DNA of 32,646 nt from Methanobacteriota archaeon (GTDB taxonomy: Archaea; Thermoplasmatota; Poseidoniia; Poseidoniales; Thalassarchaeaceae). Below the pieces are notes generated by a model. It was not told the origin of the DNA. It saw nothing but the letters and a program-made list of their open reading frames with translations, and ran no database searches. The position numbers were made by a program, and so were the translations under genes. Shown piece by piece: positions 1 to 7,078 of this stretch. The stretch spans positions 10,591 through 43,236 of the forward strand of contig PANM01000007.1 of the NCBI GenBank assembly GCA_002708385.1, given 5' to 3'. The stretch's first letter is position 1, and each line of letters begins with the position of its first letter.

Positions 1-383
1 AACGAGCCGGACTCAACATTGACCCCCAGTGATTTTAGTAATCCAACTCCAGGTCCGGCTTCATAACGCTCAAAACCAGCTGAAAACAATCCTTGCATTG
101 TTCGCTTAGAATCTTCTGCCTCTTGCAACCAATTCCAAATTCGTGATTCAAGTAATCCATCCAAAGCCGCATTATGCCCTTCAGAGCCTAGTGAAACTTT
201 ACGGGATGAAGATTCCACTATTTGCACAAGTCCAGCATCACTCAATACCTGACCCGCACCTGCAACATGGACTTGATCTGTCCATTCCGTCACATCGAGA
301 ATCTCATTAAGGTTCCATTCACCTTCAGGATTCGAAAGGAGTGCCCTTAGCATTCTTTTCTCGTTGTTACCTAGAGTCACCAC
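1..383 (-). CDS. pheS: Phenylalanyl-tRNA synthetase alpha subunit, N-terminal part (cut by window edge)
   Basis: The reverse strand is open from a GTG at 383 or 380 to the window edge, about 127 codons. The start follows a GAGGTGA Shine-Dalgarno-like stretch. The translation begins MTLGNNEKRMLRALLSN and runs through a winged-helix-like segment (LSDAGLVQIVESSSRKVSLGS) into EGHNAALDGLLESRIWNWL. That matches the DNA-binding-like N-terminal domain of archaeal/eukaryotic PheS, which has the pattern 'L...GLV.v.......Lt.eG......GlpErri'. The enzyme charges tRNA-Phe in an alpha2-beta2 complex. The catalytic core lies outside the window, so the call rests on this domain only. I translated this by hand because the gene lacks its 3' end here. 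Confidence 0.72.
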   Translation of the reverse strand, partial: MVTLGNNEKRMLRALLSNPEGEWNLNEILDVTEWTDQVHVAGAGQVLSDAGLVQIVESSSRKVSLGSEGHNAALDGLLESRIWNWLQEAEDSKRTMQGLFSAGFERYEAGPGVGLLKSLGVNVESGS

Positions 384-443
384 TTCACCTCGAGTTAGTC
401 CCTGACACCCTTTCGCTTTGATGCTTGCTTAGATTGTATTCTA

Positions 444-848
444 TTACTCCTCTTCTTCTATCCAAAGTTCTGTTTCACATTTTACACATTCATAAGAGGG
501 TGGTTTTCTTCCATTTACCCATTCTAAGTGACCACATCTACCACATAGAATTGAGGTTCTTATTGGAGGGTCTAATGAAGTGTCAATTCTGTACATCGCA
601 CGTCCTGCATCGGGCATTTTAACTGCATCCGGAGCCCAAGCCGCTAATTCTTCAGGATTGACTGAAGATTCGTCTGGAAGTCCCAATCCAAACATCAGCA
701 AAGCCGCGCCGGCGATAGACAGGGGAGTACCGACCGTGATAGCAAAGGTATTTCCAGCTGTTCCGAAAACTATCCCTGCACCTAACAGAATGCAGATCCA
801 TGCTGCAATTACAAGGTTCAATTTTCGGTTGGAAACAGGCTTTGGCAT
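444..848 (-). CDS. Small membrane protein with C-terminal zinc ribbon, function unknown
   Basis: The 134-residue protein has two hydrophobic helices: about residues 10-29 (LVIAAWICILLGAGIVFG) and 35-57 (FAITVGTPLSIAGAALLMFG). A soluble C-terminal half of about 75 residues follows. It ends in a one-domain zinc ribbon, CGRC at about 102-105 and CVKC at about 121-124, and an acidic tail. The two-helix hairpin with a cytoplasmic zinc ribbon is typical of small archaeal membrane proteins without assigned roles. It is transcribed toward pheS with a 60-base gap, so it may lie downstream on the same strand but need not share a promoter. I do not recognise a family with a known function. Confidence 0.7.
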   Translation of the reverse strand: MPKPVSNRKLNLVIAAWICILLGAGIVFGTAGNTFAITVGTPLSIAGAALLMFGLGLPDESSVNPEELAAWAPDAVKMPDAGRAMYRIDTSLDPPIRTSILCGRCGHLEWVNGRKPPSYECVKCETELWIEEEE

Positions 849-956
849 GGTAATCGATAGTATTCGGACTAGTAGTTAGCCATTCAACTTGGCCCTATAT
901 TTGCTGCTCCTCGAGGTGCAGGGTTCAAGAATCGAACGTGGGCAGCGGGGGGTGCT

Positions 957-1033
957 GCCTCAGTAGCTCAGACTGGTAGAGCATCTGATTTGTAATCAGA
1001 CGGCCGGGGGTTCGAATCCCTCCTGGGGCTCCA
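957..1033 (+). tRNA. tRNA-Thr (anticodon UGU), 3' CCA encoded
   Basis: The acceptor stem GCCTCAG (957-963) pairs with CTGGGGC (1023-1029). The D stem is GCTC/GAGC. The anticodon arm is TCTGA, loop TTTGTAA, TCAGA, giving anticodon TGT. The T arm contains GGTTCGAATCC. The discriminator T at 1030 is followed by CCA at 1031-1033, so the CCA end is genomic. No intron is seen. A 6-bp inverted repeat, GGCAGC (941-946) and GCTGCC (954-959), overlaps the 5' end and would compete with the acceptor stem in the precursor. It may be chance. Confidence 0.95.
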
Positions 1034-1108
1034 ATATTCTCCGTTCTGAGTGTCTCAGGAGGGGGCTATTCAGAAATGGTCAAGACTACTAAGCAAAGGG
1101 GTTAGGTT

Positions 1109-1984
1109 GTGAGTGCAGTAATACTCGATGGTAAGTCACTTGGATTACGAGTCGAGGCCAAGTTGGGCGATAGAGTTTCACAACTGAAAAAATCAGGAAT
1201 TGAACCACACCTAGCGGTAGTATTGGCCGGAGATGATCCTGCCAGCCATGTATATGTAAGAAACAAACAAAGAGCCTGTGAGCGTTGTGGAATAAAGAGT
1301 ACAAGGGTCGACTTGCCAAATAACGTCTCTCAACAAGAACTGATTCAAGTTGTCGAGCGACTTAATGCAGATGACTCAGTTCATGGTATACTAGTTCAAA
1401 GTCCTACTCCCGATGGCACTGATGAATTGGAAATAACCGAAACTATTGATCCATCAAAAGATGTAGATGGATTCCATCCCACAAATCTCGGAAGATTAGT
1501 TATGGGTCAAGTAGATGGTATGCTACCATGCACTCCCGCTGGAGTCATGGAATTGATCAAAGATGCAGGTATCGATTTAATTGGAAAAAAAGCAGTAGTT
1601 ATTGGTAGATCTAGAATTGTTGGAATGCCACTGTCGTTATTATTGGCTCAGAAGGGAATTGATGCCACAGTAACAATTGCTCATTCTAGAACGCACGATA
1701 TTGCGGAAATTTGTCGAGCTGCGGACCTAGTAGTGGCCGCTATTGGAAGGGCCGAAACGATTCAAGCTGATTGGATAAAGCCAGGAGCGACAGTAATCGA
1801 TGTTGGAATCAATCGTGTCGCAGATGACTCTAGAGAAAGTGGAAGTCGTCTTACTGGAGACGTAGAACCTGAAGCTGCAAAAAAAGCGGGATACATTACT
1901 CCGGTGCCAGGAGGGGTAGGCCCAATGACTATCTCGATGCTGATGAGTAATACCGTTAAGGCTGCAGAATTGCGTTTGAATTAG
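1109..1984 (+). CDS. folD: Bifunctional methylenetetrahydrofolate dehydrogenase / methenyltetrahydrofolate cyclohydrolase
   Basis: FolD interconverts 5,10-methylene-, 5,10-methenyl- and 10-formyl-tetrahydrofolate with NADP, supplying one-carbon units for purines and other products. The 291-residue length is normal. Visible motifs are YVRNKQRACERCGI, with the Tyr and catalytic Lys of the YxxxK site, GILVQSPTPDG, DVDGFHPTNLGRL and PCTPAGVMELI. The Rossmann segment is KAVVIGRSRIVGMPLS, and the C-terminal signature is PVPGGVGPMTISMLMSNT. The start is GTG at 1109, giving MSAVILDGKSL. The gene lies 75 bases downstream of tRNA-Thr and overlaps the 3' end of the convergent sufT-like gene by four bases. 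Purine synthesis in this genome (purF further along) would consume its product. Confidence 0.97.
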   Translation: MSAVILDGKSLGLRVEAKLGDRVSQLKKSGIEPHLAVVLAGDDPASHVYVRNKQRACERCGIKSTRVDLPNNVSQQELIQVVERLNADDSVHGILVQSPTPDGTDELEITETIDPSKDVDGFHPTNLGRLVMGQVDGMLPCTPAGVMELIKDAGIDLIGKKAVVIGRSRIVGMPLSLLLAQKGIDATVTIAHSRTHDIAEICRAADLVVAAIGRAETIQADWIKPGATVIDVGINRVADDSRESGSRLTGDVEPEAAKKAGYITPVPGGVGPMTISMLMSNTVKAAELRLN

Positions 1985-2289
1985 AAAACTCCTAACTCGA
2001 ATTTCCCATCTTCAGTAGCATGGATTTTGGGATCCCAAAGTGGAGTAAAGGTGAGGTTTACGTGGGCGCTTTCTATACCATCTGTGGCGAGAGCCGCCCG
2101 GTGTACAGCAGCCATTAGTTCGGGTGCGACTGGACAACCTGGACTTGTCAGAGTCATATCAATTTCCGCGTGTTCGCCATCAATTTTGACTTCGTAAATC
2201 AGTCCTAAATCGATAACTGAAATTTTCATTTCAGGATCTTCTACATCGAATAGGGATTCACGAACCGATTTCTCGTCAGCCATATTCAC
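1981..2289 (-). CDS. sufT: MIP18/DUF59 family iron-sulfur assembly factor (SufT-like)
   Basis: The 102-residue protein is a single DUF59 (MIP18/PaaD/SufT) domain. It starts after a short lead with DPEMKISVIDLGLIYEV. The conserved turn TSPGCPVAPEL holds the family's reactive Cys, and the strand VNLTFTPLWDP follows. Members help transfer or mature Fe-S clusters on target proteins. It is the last gene of a sufS-sufE-sufT string: its ATG overlaps the sufE stop (shared bases 2286-2289), a strong sign of coupled translation. Its 3' end overlaps convergent folD. The family includes PaaD-like phenylacetate proteins, but the suf neighbours make the Fe-S role far more likely. Confidence 0.9.
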   Translation of the reverse strand: MNMADEKSVRESLFDVEDPEMKISVIDLGLIYEVKIDGEHAEIDMTLTSPGCPVAPELMAAVHRAALATDGIESAHVNLTFTPLWDPKIHATEDGKFELGVF

Positions 2290-2711
2290 AACATCCTCTC
2301 TGCTTCTGAGCGAACCCGTTCAAACATATTCAAAAAACCATTCGCTCGACTCGGAGTTAGGGAATTGCGAATCCCCATAGCATCTGCGTAATTTGGTGCA
2401 AATTTAGAGACCTTTTCCGGAGTCATGCCATTCACCGCCATTGCAGTCACGCACATCAGACCTTGAACGATTTGGGCATCTGCGCCACCGCGCATTAGGA
2501 ATTTACCTGATTCATCTATACTACAAACAACATGTGCTCTAGATTGACAGCCATGGACCTGATTTGATTCATTCCATTCCTCAGCAGGTAAGGGAGAAGG
2601 ATGTTTTTTTGCATATTCAAATAGTAACTCGTAACGTTCCATTGAATCGAAGCAGTCCTCAAACTCCTCGACCACCGGGTCAAGATGTTCTGGCCATTGC
2701 CTCTCGCTCAT
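2286..2711 (-). CDS. sufE: SufE cysteine desulfuration protein
   Basis: SufE accepts persulfide sulfur from the cysteine desulfurase SufS and passes it to the Fe-S scaffold. The 141 residues match the usual SufE size. The signature HGCQSRAHV (around residues 53-61) carries the acceptor Cys at 55, near Cys51 of E. coli SufE. The later stretch ADAQIVQGLMCVTAMAVNG fits the family's 'D..ivkGl.al' region. It sits between sufS, 51 bases upstream, and sufT, with a four-base overlap. SufE is a bacterial-type partner and is uncommon in archaea, which suggests that sufS and sufE arrived together. Confidence 0.93.
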   Translation of the reverse strand: MSERQWPEHLDPVVEEFEDCFDSMERYELLFEYAKKHPSPLPAEEWNESNQVHGCQSRAHVVCSIDESGKFLMRGGADAQIVQGLMCVTAMAVNGMTPEKVSKFAPNYADAMGIRNSLTPSRANGFLNMFERVRSEAERML

Positions 2712-2762
2712 GTCAGGCCCTCATGATTGGCTCTATTCAATATGACGAGTGCCCGATCTACC

Positions 2763-3989
2763 TCAAGCAAATCGTTCACAGACATACTTTAGATGCTCCA
2801 CGAATGATTGCGCCTCATCAAGAGTATTGTATATCCAAAAAGATGCCCGATTAGTCGAAGGGACGCCTAATGCATCCATAAGAGGCTGAGCACAATGATG
2901 ACCCGTTCTTACAGCGAATCCACCCTCGTCCAATAGAAATGCTAGATCTTGCGATTGAATTGAGTCATGTAAGAACGATACTGCTCCGCTAGAGTCAGGA
3001 TGACTAGGATCTCCGAATATTCTAATTCCTGGAATTTCTAGCATTTGGTCTGCAGTCCATTCAGCAATGTCATGGATATGAGCATGGACTTCCCTCATAT
3101 CGAACTGACTGAGCCACTCTACTGCAGCTCCCCACCCAATTGCTTCAGCGATACGGGGTGTTCCAGTTTCGAACATTGCATGACCTTCTTGGAAAGTTGT
3201 ACCCTCTGTTGAGACTCTTCTAATCATGGAACCACCTGTCATAAATGGCCCCATCTCTGCCATAGCATCCGGTTTAACCAAAATGCAACCTATACCGGTA
3301 GGGCCAGCCATTTTATGTGCAGAAATTGCAACGAAATCCGCCCCCATATTATCGAAGAATATTCTTTCATGTGGAGCGCCTTGAGCACAATCGAGTAGAA
3401 CACGTGCCCCTGATTGGTGAGCTTTTTCGATAATCTCTTCAATTGGGTTACGAATTCCTAAAACATTGCTTGTGTGAACTACACATACCAGTTTTGCATC
3501 TTCAAGTGCAACTTCAAATGCATCCATGTCCAATGTGAAAGTTCTGGAATTAATCGGAACGTAGCGAACTTCTACTCCTTTCTCTTTGTTGAGTTCTTGC
3601 CATGGAACTATATCCGCGTGATGCTCCATTTCTGTAACGACAACTACGTCATCTTTCTGCAGATTGTATCTAGCCCACCCGTAGGCGACAAGGTTGATTG
3701 CTTCAGTGGCACCGCTTGTATAGATCATACTCTCTGGACTAGTTCCAAAATAACGTGAGATTTTGCTACGAGCTCCCTCTAAAGCGGTGGTTGCCTCATC
3801 AGCTAGTGTATGATTAGCCCGATGGGCATTTGAATTGTATTCCTCGTAAAATTTAGTCATTTCATCAATAACTACCTGAGGTTTCTGAGAAGTGGCGGCA
3901 TTGTCGAAATATACTAACTTCTTACCATTCGGTAAGACCCTATCTAGAATTGGAAAATCATTCCGAATTGCCTCGATATCCAAAGCCAT
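2763..3989 (-). CDS. sufS: Cysteine desulfurase SufS
   Basis: This PLP enzyme converts cysteine to alanine and delivers sulfur as persulfide. The 408-residue length is that of group II desulfurases. Visible are FDNAATSQKP near the N terminus and TSGATEAINLVAYGW. The cofactor lysine is in SAHKMAGPTGIGCI, and the catalytic cysteine in VRTGHHCAQPLM near the C terminus. The ATG at 3989 is preceded by a near-perfect Shine-Dalgarno AAGGAGGT (complement of 3995-4002) five bases upstream. It is the first gene of the sufS-sufE-sufT operon and is divergent from the gene at 4116. SufBCD scaffold genes are not in this window. Confidence 0.96.
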   Translation of the reverse strand: MALDIEAIRNDFPILDRVLPNGKKLVYFDNAATSQKPQVVIDEMTKFYEEYNSNAHRANHTLADEATTALEGARSKISRYFGTSPESMIYTSGATEAINLVAYGWARYNLQKDDVVVVTEMEHHADIVPWQELNKEKGVEVRYVPINSRTFTLDMDAFEVALEDAKLVCVVHTSNVLGIRNPIEEIIEKAHQSGARVLLDCAQGAPHERIFFDNMGADFVAISAHKMAGPTGIGCILVKPDAMAEMGPFMTGGSMIRRVSTEGTTFQEGHAMFETGTPRIAEAIGWGAAVEWLSQFDMREVHAHIHDIAEWTADQMLEIPGIRIFGDPSHPDSSGAVSFLHDSIQSQDLAFLLDEGGFAVRTGHHCAQPLMDALGVPSTNRASFWIYNTLDEAQSFVEHLKYVCERFA

Positions 3990-4084
3990 GGCCTACCTCC
4001 TTGGAACACCGATTGGATACCACGATATCAATGGGTGGGATACATTCTCCAAACAATCCAAAAACTGATACGAAAATGACCATG

Positions 4085-4090
4085 TTTATC
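4085..4090 (+). promoter_or_regulatory. Candidate TATA element for the DUF2493-like gene
   Basis: TTTATC, in the context GTTTATCC, is centred about 29 bases before the ATG at 4116. No Shine-Dalgarno sequence precedes that ATG. This fits a leaderless archaeal transcript starting at or next to the start codon. It is a spacing argument only. Confidence 0.3.
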
Positions 4091-4115
4091 CACAGAGACC
4101 TACCTCGCAGAGACA

Positions 4116-4565
4116 ATGGCAGCAACCTCGGGGCAAGATGTGGTCGATTCTCTCGGAAGACGTGACCTGAATCAAGATGGATCGGTGATTAATCTCGCAA
4201 TAGTTGGAAGTAGTCGTTTTTATGACTTTGAAGTCTTCGAAAATGCAATTGATCAGTGGGTGAATAATAACGGATATCCCGATTTAGTTATTGTTGGGGG
4301 AGCAAGTGGTGTTGATTACATGGCGGAAAGATGGGCTGACAATAACTCAATCGAAATCGCTGTTTTTACAGAAGAATGGGGTGACCCCCGAAGGTCCCTG
4401 CACGATTCCGGAAGGCCCGAAGCAGGGAATTCGTTGACGCTGAAAATATTGAATGCAGCCAGTCATATCTTAGCAATGCCTTCGGCCACAAGTAAATGGA
4501 CAAGGATTGTAATTGACTTAGCAAAAGAAAAAGGCATTTCAACATCAATTATTGAAGTTCAGTGA
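4116..4565 (+). CDS. SLOG-fold protein of the DUF2493 / YspA type
   Basis: The 149-residue protein has a Rossmann-like SLOG core. The first strand-loop is NLAIVGSSRFYDF, the nucleotide loop is VIVGGASGVDYMAERWA, and AVFTEEWGDP follows. This resembles DUF2493/YspA proteins, relatives of DprA and LOG, which are proposed to bind nucleotides or nucleotide-derived ligands. The C-terminal part has the 'N..il..as.ilA.p....' pattern. The exact substrate is unknown. The first about 25 residues are poorly conserved-looking, so the true start could be later. It is divergent from sufS and 39 bases upstream of a flavodoxin-like gene on the same strand. Confidence 0.75.
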   Translation: MAATSGQDVVDSLGRRDLNQDGSVINLAIVGSSRFYDFEVFENAIDQWVNNNGYPDLVIVGGASGVDYMAERWADNNSIEIAVFTEEWGDPRRSLHDSGRPEAGNSLTLKILNAASHILAMPSATSKWTRIVIDLAKEKGISTSIIEVQ

Positions 4566-4604
4566 TACTTATCGGTTGAAGTACGGATAGCCCCTCGGGG
4601 CATC

Positions 4605-5102
4605 ATGGCAAACTTCCTGATGATTACTGCAACCTCTGGCACCAACCTCGAATTAGCCGAGAGATTTGCAGCGGTTGCTCGAGACAAAGGACATACGGCT
4701 GAGATTGTTGATTTAGCCGAGATGGATTTACCAATGTTCACAATTGCACGTTCCTCGGATTCTGAACAATCTCCAGATGTTTCAGATTTAACAGAACAAA
4801 TGATCGATGCTGATGCTTGGATTGTTCTTGCTCCAGAATACAATGGTTCCTTCCCACCTACATTGAACAATGCAATCGCTTGGCTTTCACGAGATTGGCA
4901 AAATTTCCGAAAGATGTGTACAGGCAAACCAGTAGGTCTTGCCACTCATAGTGGAGGCGGTGGTGCACACGTAATCATGGCAATGCGTAGTATGTTTTCA
5001 TTCATTGGAGCCGATGTGATCGGAAGAGCGTTGACTTCAGGAAGAAATAAGGAAGCAAATCCGGAAACAATGGACGCAATGGTAGAAAATCTTGCACGAT
5101 AA
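4605..5102 (+). CDS. NADPH-dependent FMN reductase-like flavoprotein
   Basis: The 165-residue protein has a flavodoxin-like fold. The phosphate-binding loop region after strand 1 is MITATSGTNLELAERF, and the flavin-contact motif APEYNGSFPPTLNNAIAWL is the hallmark of the NADPH-dependent FMN/quinone/azo reductase family. A glycine-rich segment THSGGGGAHV follows. It probably reduces quinones, flavins or metals with NAD(P)H in the cytoplasm. It follows the SLOG gene in the same direction with a 39-base gap, so the two may share a transcript. The physiological substrate cannot be told from sequence. Confidence 0.88.
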   Translation: MANFLMITATSGTNLELAERFAAVARDKGHTAEIVDLAEMDLPMFTIARSSDSEQSPDVSDLTEQMIDADAWIVLAPEYNGSFPPTLNNAIAWLSRDWQNFRKMCTGKPVGLATHSGGGGAHVIMAMRSMFSFIGADVIGRALTSGRNKEANPETMDAMVENLAR

Positions 5103-5123
5103 ATTCAGAAAATTATCAGAAAT

Positions 5124-5201
5124 TGGTGCTCCTGCCGGGATTTGAACCCGGGTCGCCGGGATGAAAACCCGGAATGATGGACCGTGCTACACCACAGGAG
5201 C
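5124..5201 (-). tRNA. tRNA-Glu (anticodon UUC), 3' CCA encoded
   Basis: On the reverse strand the acceptor is GCTCCTG (5201 to 5195), pairing with CAGGAGC (5134 to 5128). The anticodon arm is CCGGG, loop TTTTCAT, CCCGG, giving anticodon TTC. The T arm is CCGGGTTCAAATCCCGG. The discriminator A and a genomic CCA (complement of 5124-5126) complete the 3' end. The GGTGTAGC..GGTCCATCATTCCGG body is typical of archaeal tRNA-Glu. Downstream on its strand lies T-rich DNA (complement of 5105-5123) that could serve for termination. Confidence 0.95.
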
Positions 5202-5247
5202 GATGGCCGTCCGAGATACAACTCACAAATAATCGAATTGGTTAGAA

Positions 5248-5844
5248 TCATTCTTCTTCATCGAGTAGACCTTTCCACCAACGAGCAGCTGGAATGACGA
5301 TTATTAAACCTACAATTGAAGCGAAACTGAATGTCATCCAATTCAATGATTCTAACATTTTATCACCATATAAACCGAGTAAAGCCCCAGGTATTCCGAA
5401 TCTTAATCCGCGGCCAAAAATACCTGAAGCGATGAATAATCGTAAATCCATTTTACCAGCCCCAGCCACCCATGCAAGAGCCTTGTAAGGTATTGGAGAG
5501 ACCGCAGCGATGAAAATCCCAGCAGAACCATACCTTTCTACCAGGACATTTAATCTTGCAATAGTGGAATTTGAAACGAATCTATCTAACAACCAGCCAC
5601 CTCCATACATACCAATTGCATAACCACCAAGTGCTCCAAAAACACTTGACAAGGTCGCTACCAAAACAATGACTGCAATAGTAAATCCGCTGTCTGCATC
5701 TAAGATCATGTTCCAAACCAATGGATCCGGGGGGATCGGTTGGAGGGCAGCCTCAGTAGATGATAGAATAGCAAGACCAGGTAAACCCAAACCGTCTGCC
5801 CAGTCGATTGCCGAATTGACAAGCCCCTCTGGTAGGATCTCCAT
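5248..5844 (-). CDS. VTT-domain (SNARE-associated / YqaA-DedA-like) membrane protein
   Basis: The integral membrane protein has about 198 residues. It has an N-terminal amphipathic/hydrophobic lead, the re-entrant motif STEAALQPIPPDP, and a TM segment FTIAVIVLVATLSSVFGALGGYAIG. The VTT signature region VSPIPYKALAWVAGAGKMDL is followed by FGRGLRFG, and a final TM lies at about 170-188. YqaA/DedA-type VTT proteins are implicated in lipid scrambling or transport and membrane homeostasis; the cargo here is unknown. I chose ATG 5844, with GAGGAAGG just upstream. TTG 5847 would add one residue. It is divergent from nob1 and its 3' end faces tRNA-Glu. Confidence 0.88.
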   Translation of the reverse strand: MEILPEGLVNSAIDWADGLGLPGLAILSSTEAALQPIPPDPLVWNMILDADSGFTIAVIVLVATLSSVFGALGGYAIGMYGGGWLLDRFVSNSTIARLNVLVERYGSAGIFIAAVSPIPYKALAWVAGAGKMDLRLFIASGIFGRGLRFGIPGALLGLYGDKMLESLNWMTFSFASIVGLIIVIPAARWWKGLLDEEE

Positions 5845-5946
5845 CAAAGCCTTCCTCTAACCGGTTTGAGATGAAGGTTGCCGCCCGATGTCGCCTTGCA
5901 ACCACTCTACCCTACCCCTCATATGGTGTCCTGCATGTCAGCATAC

Positions 5947-6444
5947 ATGGCTGAGGCACGTGTGCTTGACACCGCCGCTTTAATAGCCTGGCCAATTGCT
6001 GAATTATCTGGCGGGCTAATAGTTCACCATCAGGAAGAAGAATTACGCCGAATTTCTCCCGACAGGGCTGCGATTTTGAGCAGTATCGGCCTAGACATTT
6101 GTCAGCCAAGTCAAGAGTTTCTGAATTCTGTGACACAAACCGCACAGCAGAGCGGTGATATCAGTGGAATTTCAGAAACTGACCTAGCTTTGTTATCCTT
6201 AGCCTTAGAAAGAGATGTAACCTTAGTTACAGACGATTACAGGATGCAAAATCTTGCTGAGATTATGAATATTCAATGGCTGGTCGTAAGTGAAACTGGA
6301 ATAAATGAAATTTGGTCTTGGGCATTGATTTGTTCTGGTTGTAGAAAAAAGTTCGATGCCCCAGAAATTACAAATTCTAGTTCGAAAGAATATGGAAATT
6401 GTCATGATTGTGGTTCTGAACTGAGGTTAAAGAGAGAAAAATGA
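5947..6444 (+). CDS. nob1: rRNA maturation endonuclease Nob1 (PIN domain plus zinc ribbon)
   Basis: Nob1 trims the 3' end of 16S rRNA during late small-subunit assembly. The N-terminal PIN domain opens with EARVLDTAALIAW, with Asp at position 8. It then carries an acidic pair in SETDLALLSLALE and TDDYRMQNLAE, giving the usual metal-binding carboxylates. The C terminus has a zinc ribbon, CSGC and CHDC, as in archaeal Nob1. I chose ATG 5947 because MAEARVLDT places the first Asp where archaeal Nob1 has it. In-frame ATG 5935 and TTG 5878 would add unconserved residues. At 165 residues it has normal archaeal length. It is convergent with tatA, seven bases apart. Confidence 0.93.
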   Translation: MAEARVLDTAALIAWPIAELSGGLIVHHQEEELRRISPDRAAILSSIGLDICQPSQEFLNSVTQTAQQSGDISGISETDLALLSLALERDVTLVTDDYRMQNLAEIMNIQWLVVSETGINEIWSWALICSGCRKKFDAPEITNSSSKEYGNCHDCGSELRLKREK

Positions 6445-6451
6445 GGATTAA

Positions 6452-6661
6452 TTATTCATTCTCATTAGCAACATCATCACTGACACCGCCTCTATCCATG
6501 TCGATTTCTGCGCTTGATGGTGAGGTTACATCTGATATTCCAGCATGGAATTCTCCCTTTGCTCTACCCAAATTTCGAGCTAGGTCAGGTATTCTTTTTG
6601 CGCCAAACAGGAATATGGCCAATATTCCGATAATAATTAATTCAGTAGGTCCGGGCGCCAT
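6452..6661 (-). CDS. tatA: Twin-arginine translocase subunit TatA
   Basis: The 69-residue protein has the TatA/TatE layout. A short N-terminal tail (MAPGPTE) is followed by a TM helix LIIIGILAIFLFGAKRIPDL holding the Phe-Gly hinge. An amphipathic helix ARNLGRAKGEF and a polar acidic tail complete it. TatA forms the protein-conducting oligomer that exports folded proteins with TatC. ATG 6661 was chosen over the upstream in-frame start because the family begins a few residues before the TM helix. It lies 76 bases downstream of the MoaD-like gene on the same strand. No tatC is in the window. Confidence 0.92.
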   Translation of the reverse strand: MAPGPTELIIIGILAIFLFGAKRIPDLARNLGRAKGEFHAGISDVTSPSSAEIDMDRGGVSDDVANENE

Positions 6662-6737
6662 CTTTCTCAGTCCATGGGTGTGGCTTTCCTCTCTCAAAGT
6701 CTTCGGCATAGAATCTAGTATTTTCATGGTTTTTTTG

Positions 6738-6995
6738 CTAACCGCCCGATACGGGAGGTAAGAAAGCGATTTCCGAAGCATCTGACAATTTTGTATCTAA
6801 ATCTGCTCCAACAACGCCATTAATTGCAATTCTGAGGCCCGATTGTAACATTGGAGTCAGGCGAAACCTGTCAATAAGGTCCATTGCGGTTGAGCCATGT
6901 AATAATGCGACCTCTATTTCGCGCTCTCCCATAGATTCGGCTAAAGGTCCGAAAAATAGCATTTTGACCTTGATTGCTAGGTCGCCTTCTTCCAT
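6738..6995 (-). CDS. MoaD/ThiS/SAMP-type ubiquitin-fold protein
   Basis: The 85-residue beta-grasp protein begins IKVKMLFFGPLAESMGEREI, the MoaD N-terminal strand pair with its 'ffg.lre..g' pattern. It ends EIAFLPPVSGG with the C-terminal diglycine that is adenylated and thiocarboxylated. It may be the small subunit of molybdopterin synthase or an archaeal SAMP used for protein conjugation or tRNA thiolation; many archaeal proteins do both. No MoaE or E1-like gene is nearby. ATG 6995 is supported by a TATA-like element at -26 to -31. A second diglycine protein lies at 32395-32598. Confidence 0.88.
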   Translation of the reverse strand: MEEGDLAIKVKMLFFGPLAESMGEREIEVALLHGSTAMDLIDRFRLTPMLQSGLRIAINGVVGADLDTKLSDASEIAFLPPVSGG

Positions 6996-7020
6996 GTTTG
7001 TTCCGGATAGATGGTGGAAG

Positions 7021-7026
7021 ATATAA
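7021..7026 (-). promoter_or_regulatory. Candidate TATA box for the MoaD-like gene
   Basis: On the reverse strand GGTTATATC lies 26-31 bases before the ATG at 6995, with no Shine-Dalgarno in between. This is the expected arrangement for a leaderless archaeal transcript. The divergent HAD gene starts at 7079, so the 83-base gap must hold both promoters. Confidence 0.4.
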
Positions 7027-7078
7027 CCAACCCAACGACACGTAGAATCTAAACACCTTACTTGATGCACAAAACAAC

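Noticed and set aside
905-940. Stretch GGTTCAAGAATCGAAC resembling a tRNA T-arm remnant upstream of tRNA-Thr
   Set aside because: No acceptor, D or anticodon arm can be paired with it; the likeness is limited to a few bases.
5105-5123. Two TCAGAAA direct repeats between the flavoprotein gene and tRNA-Glu
   Set aside because: Two seven-base copies in AT-rich DNA are expected by chance; noted only as a T-rich possible terminator on the reverse strand.
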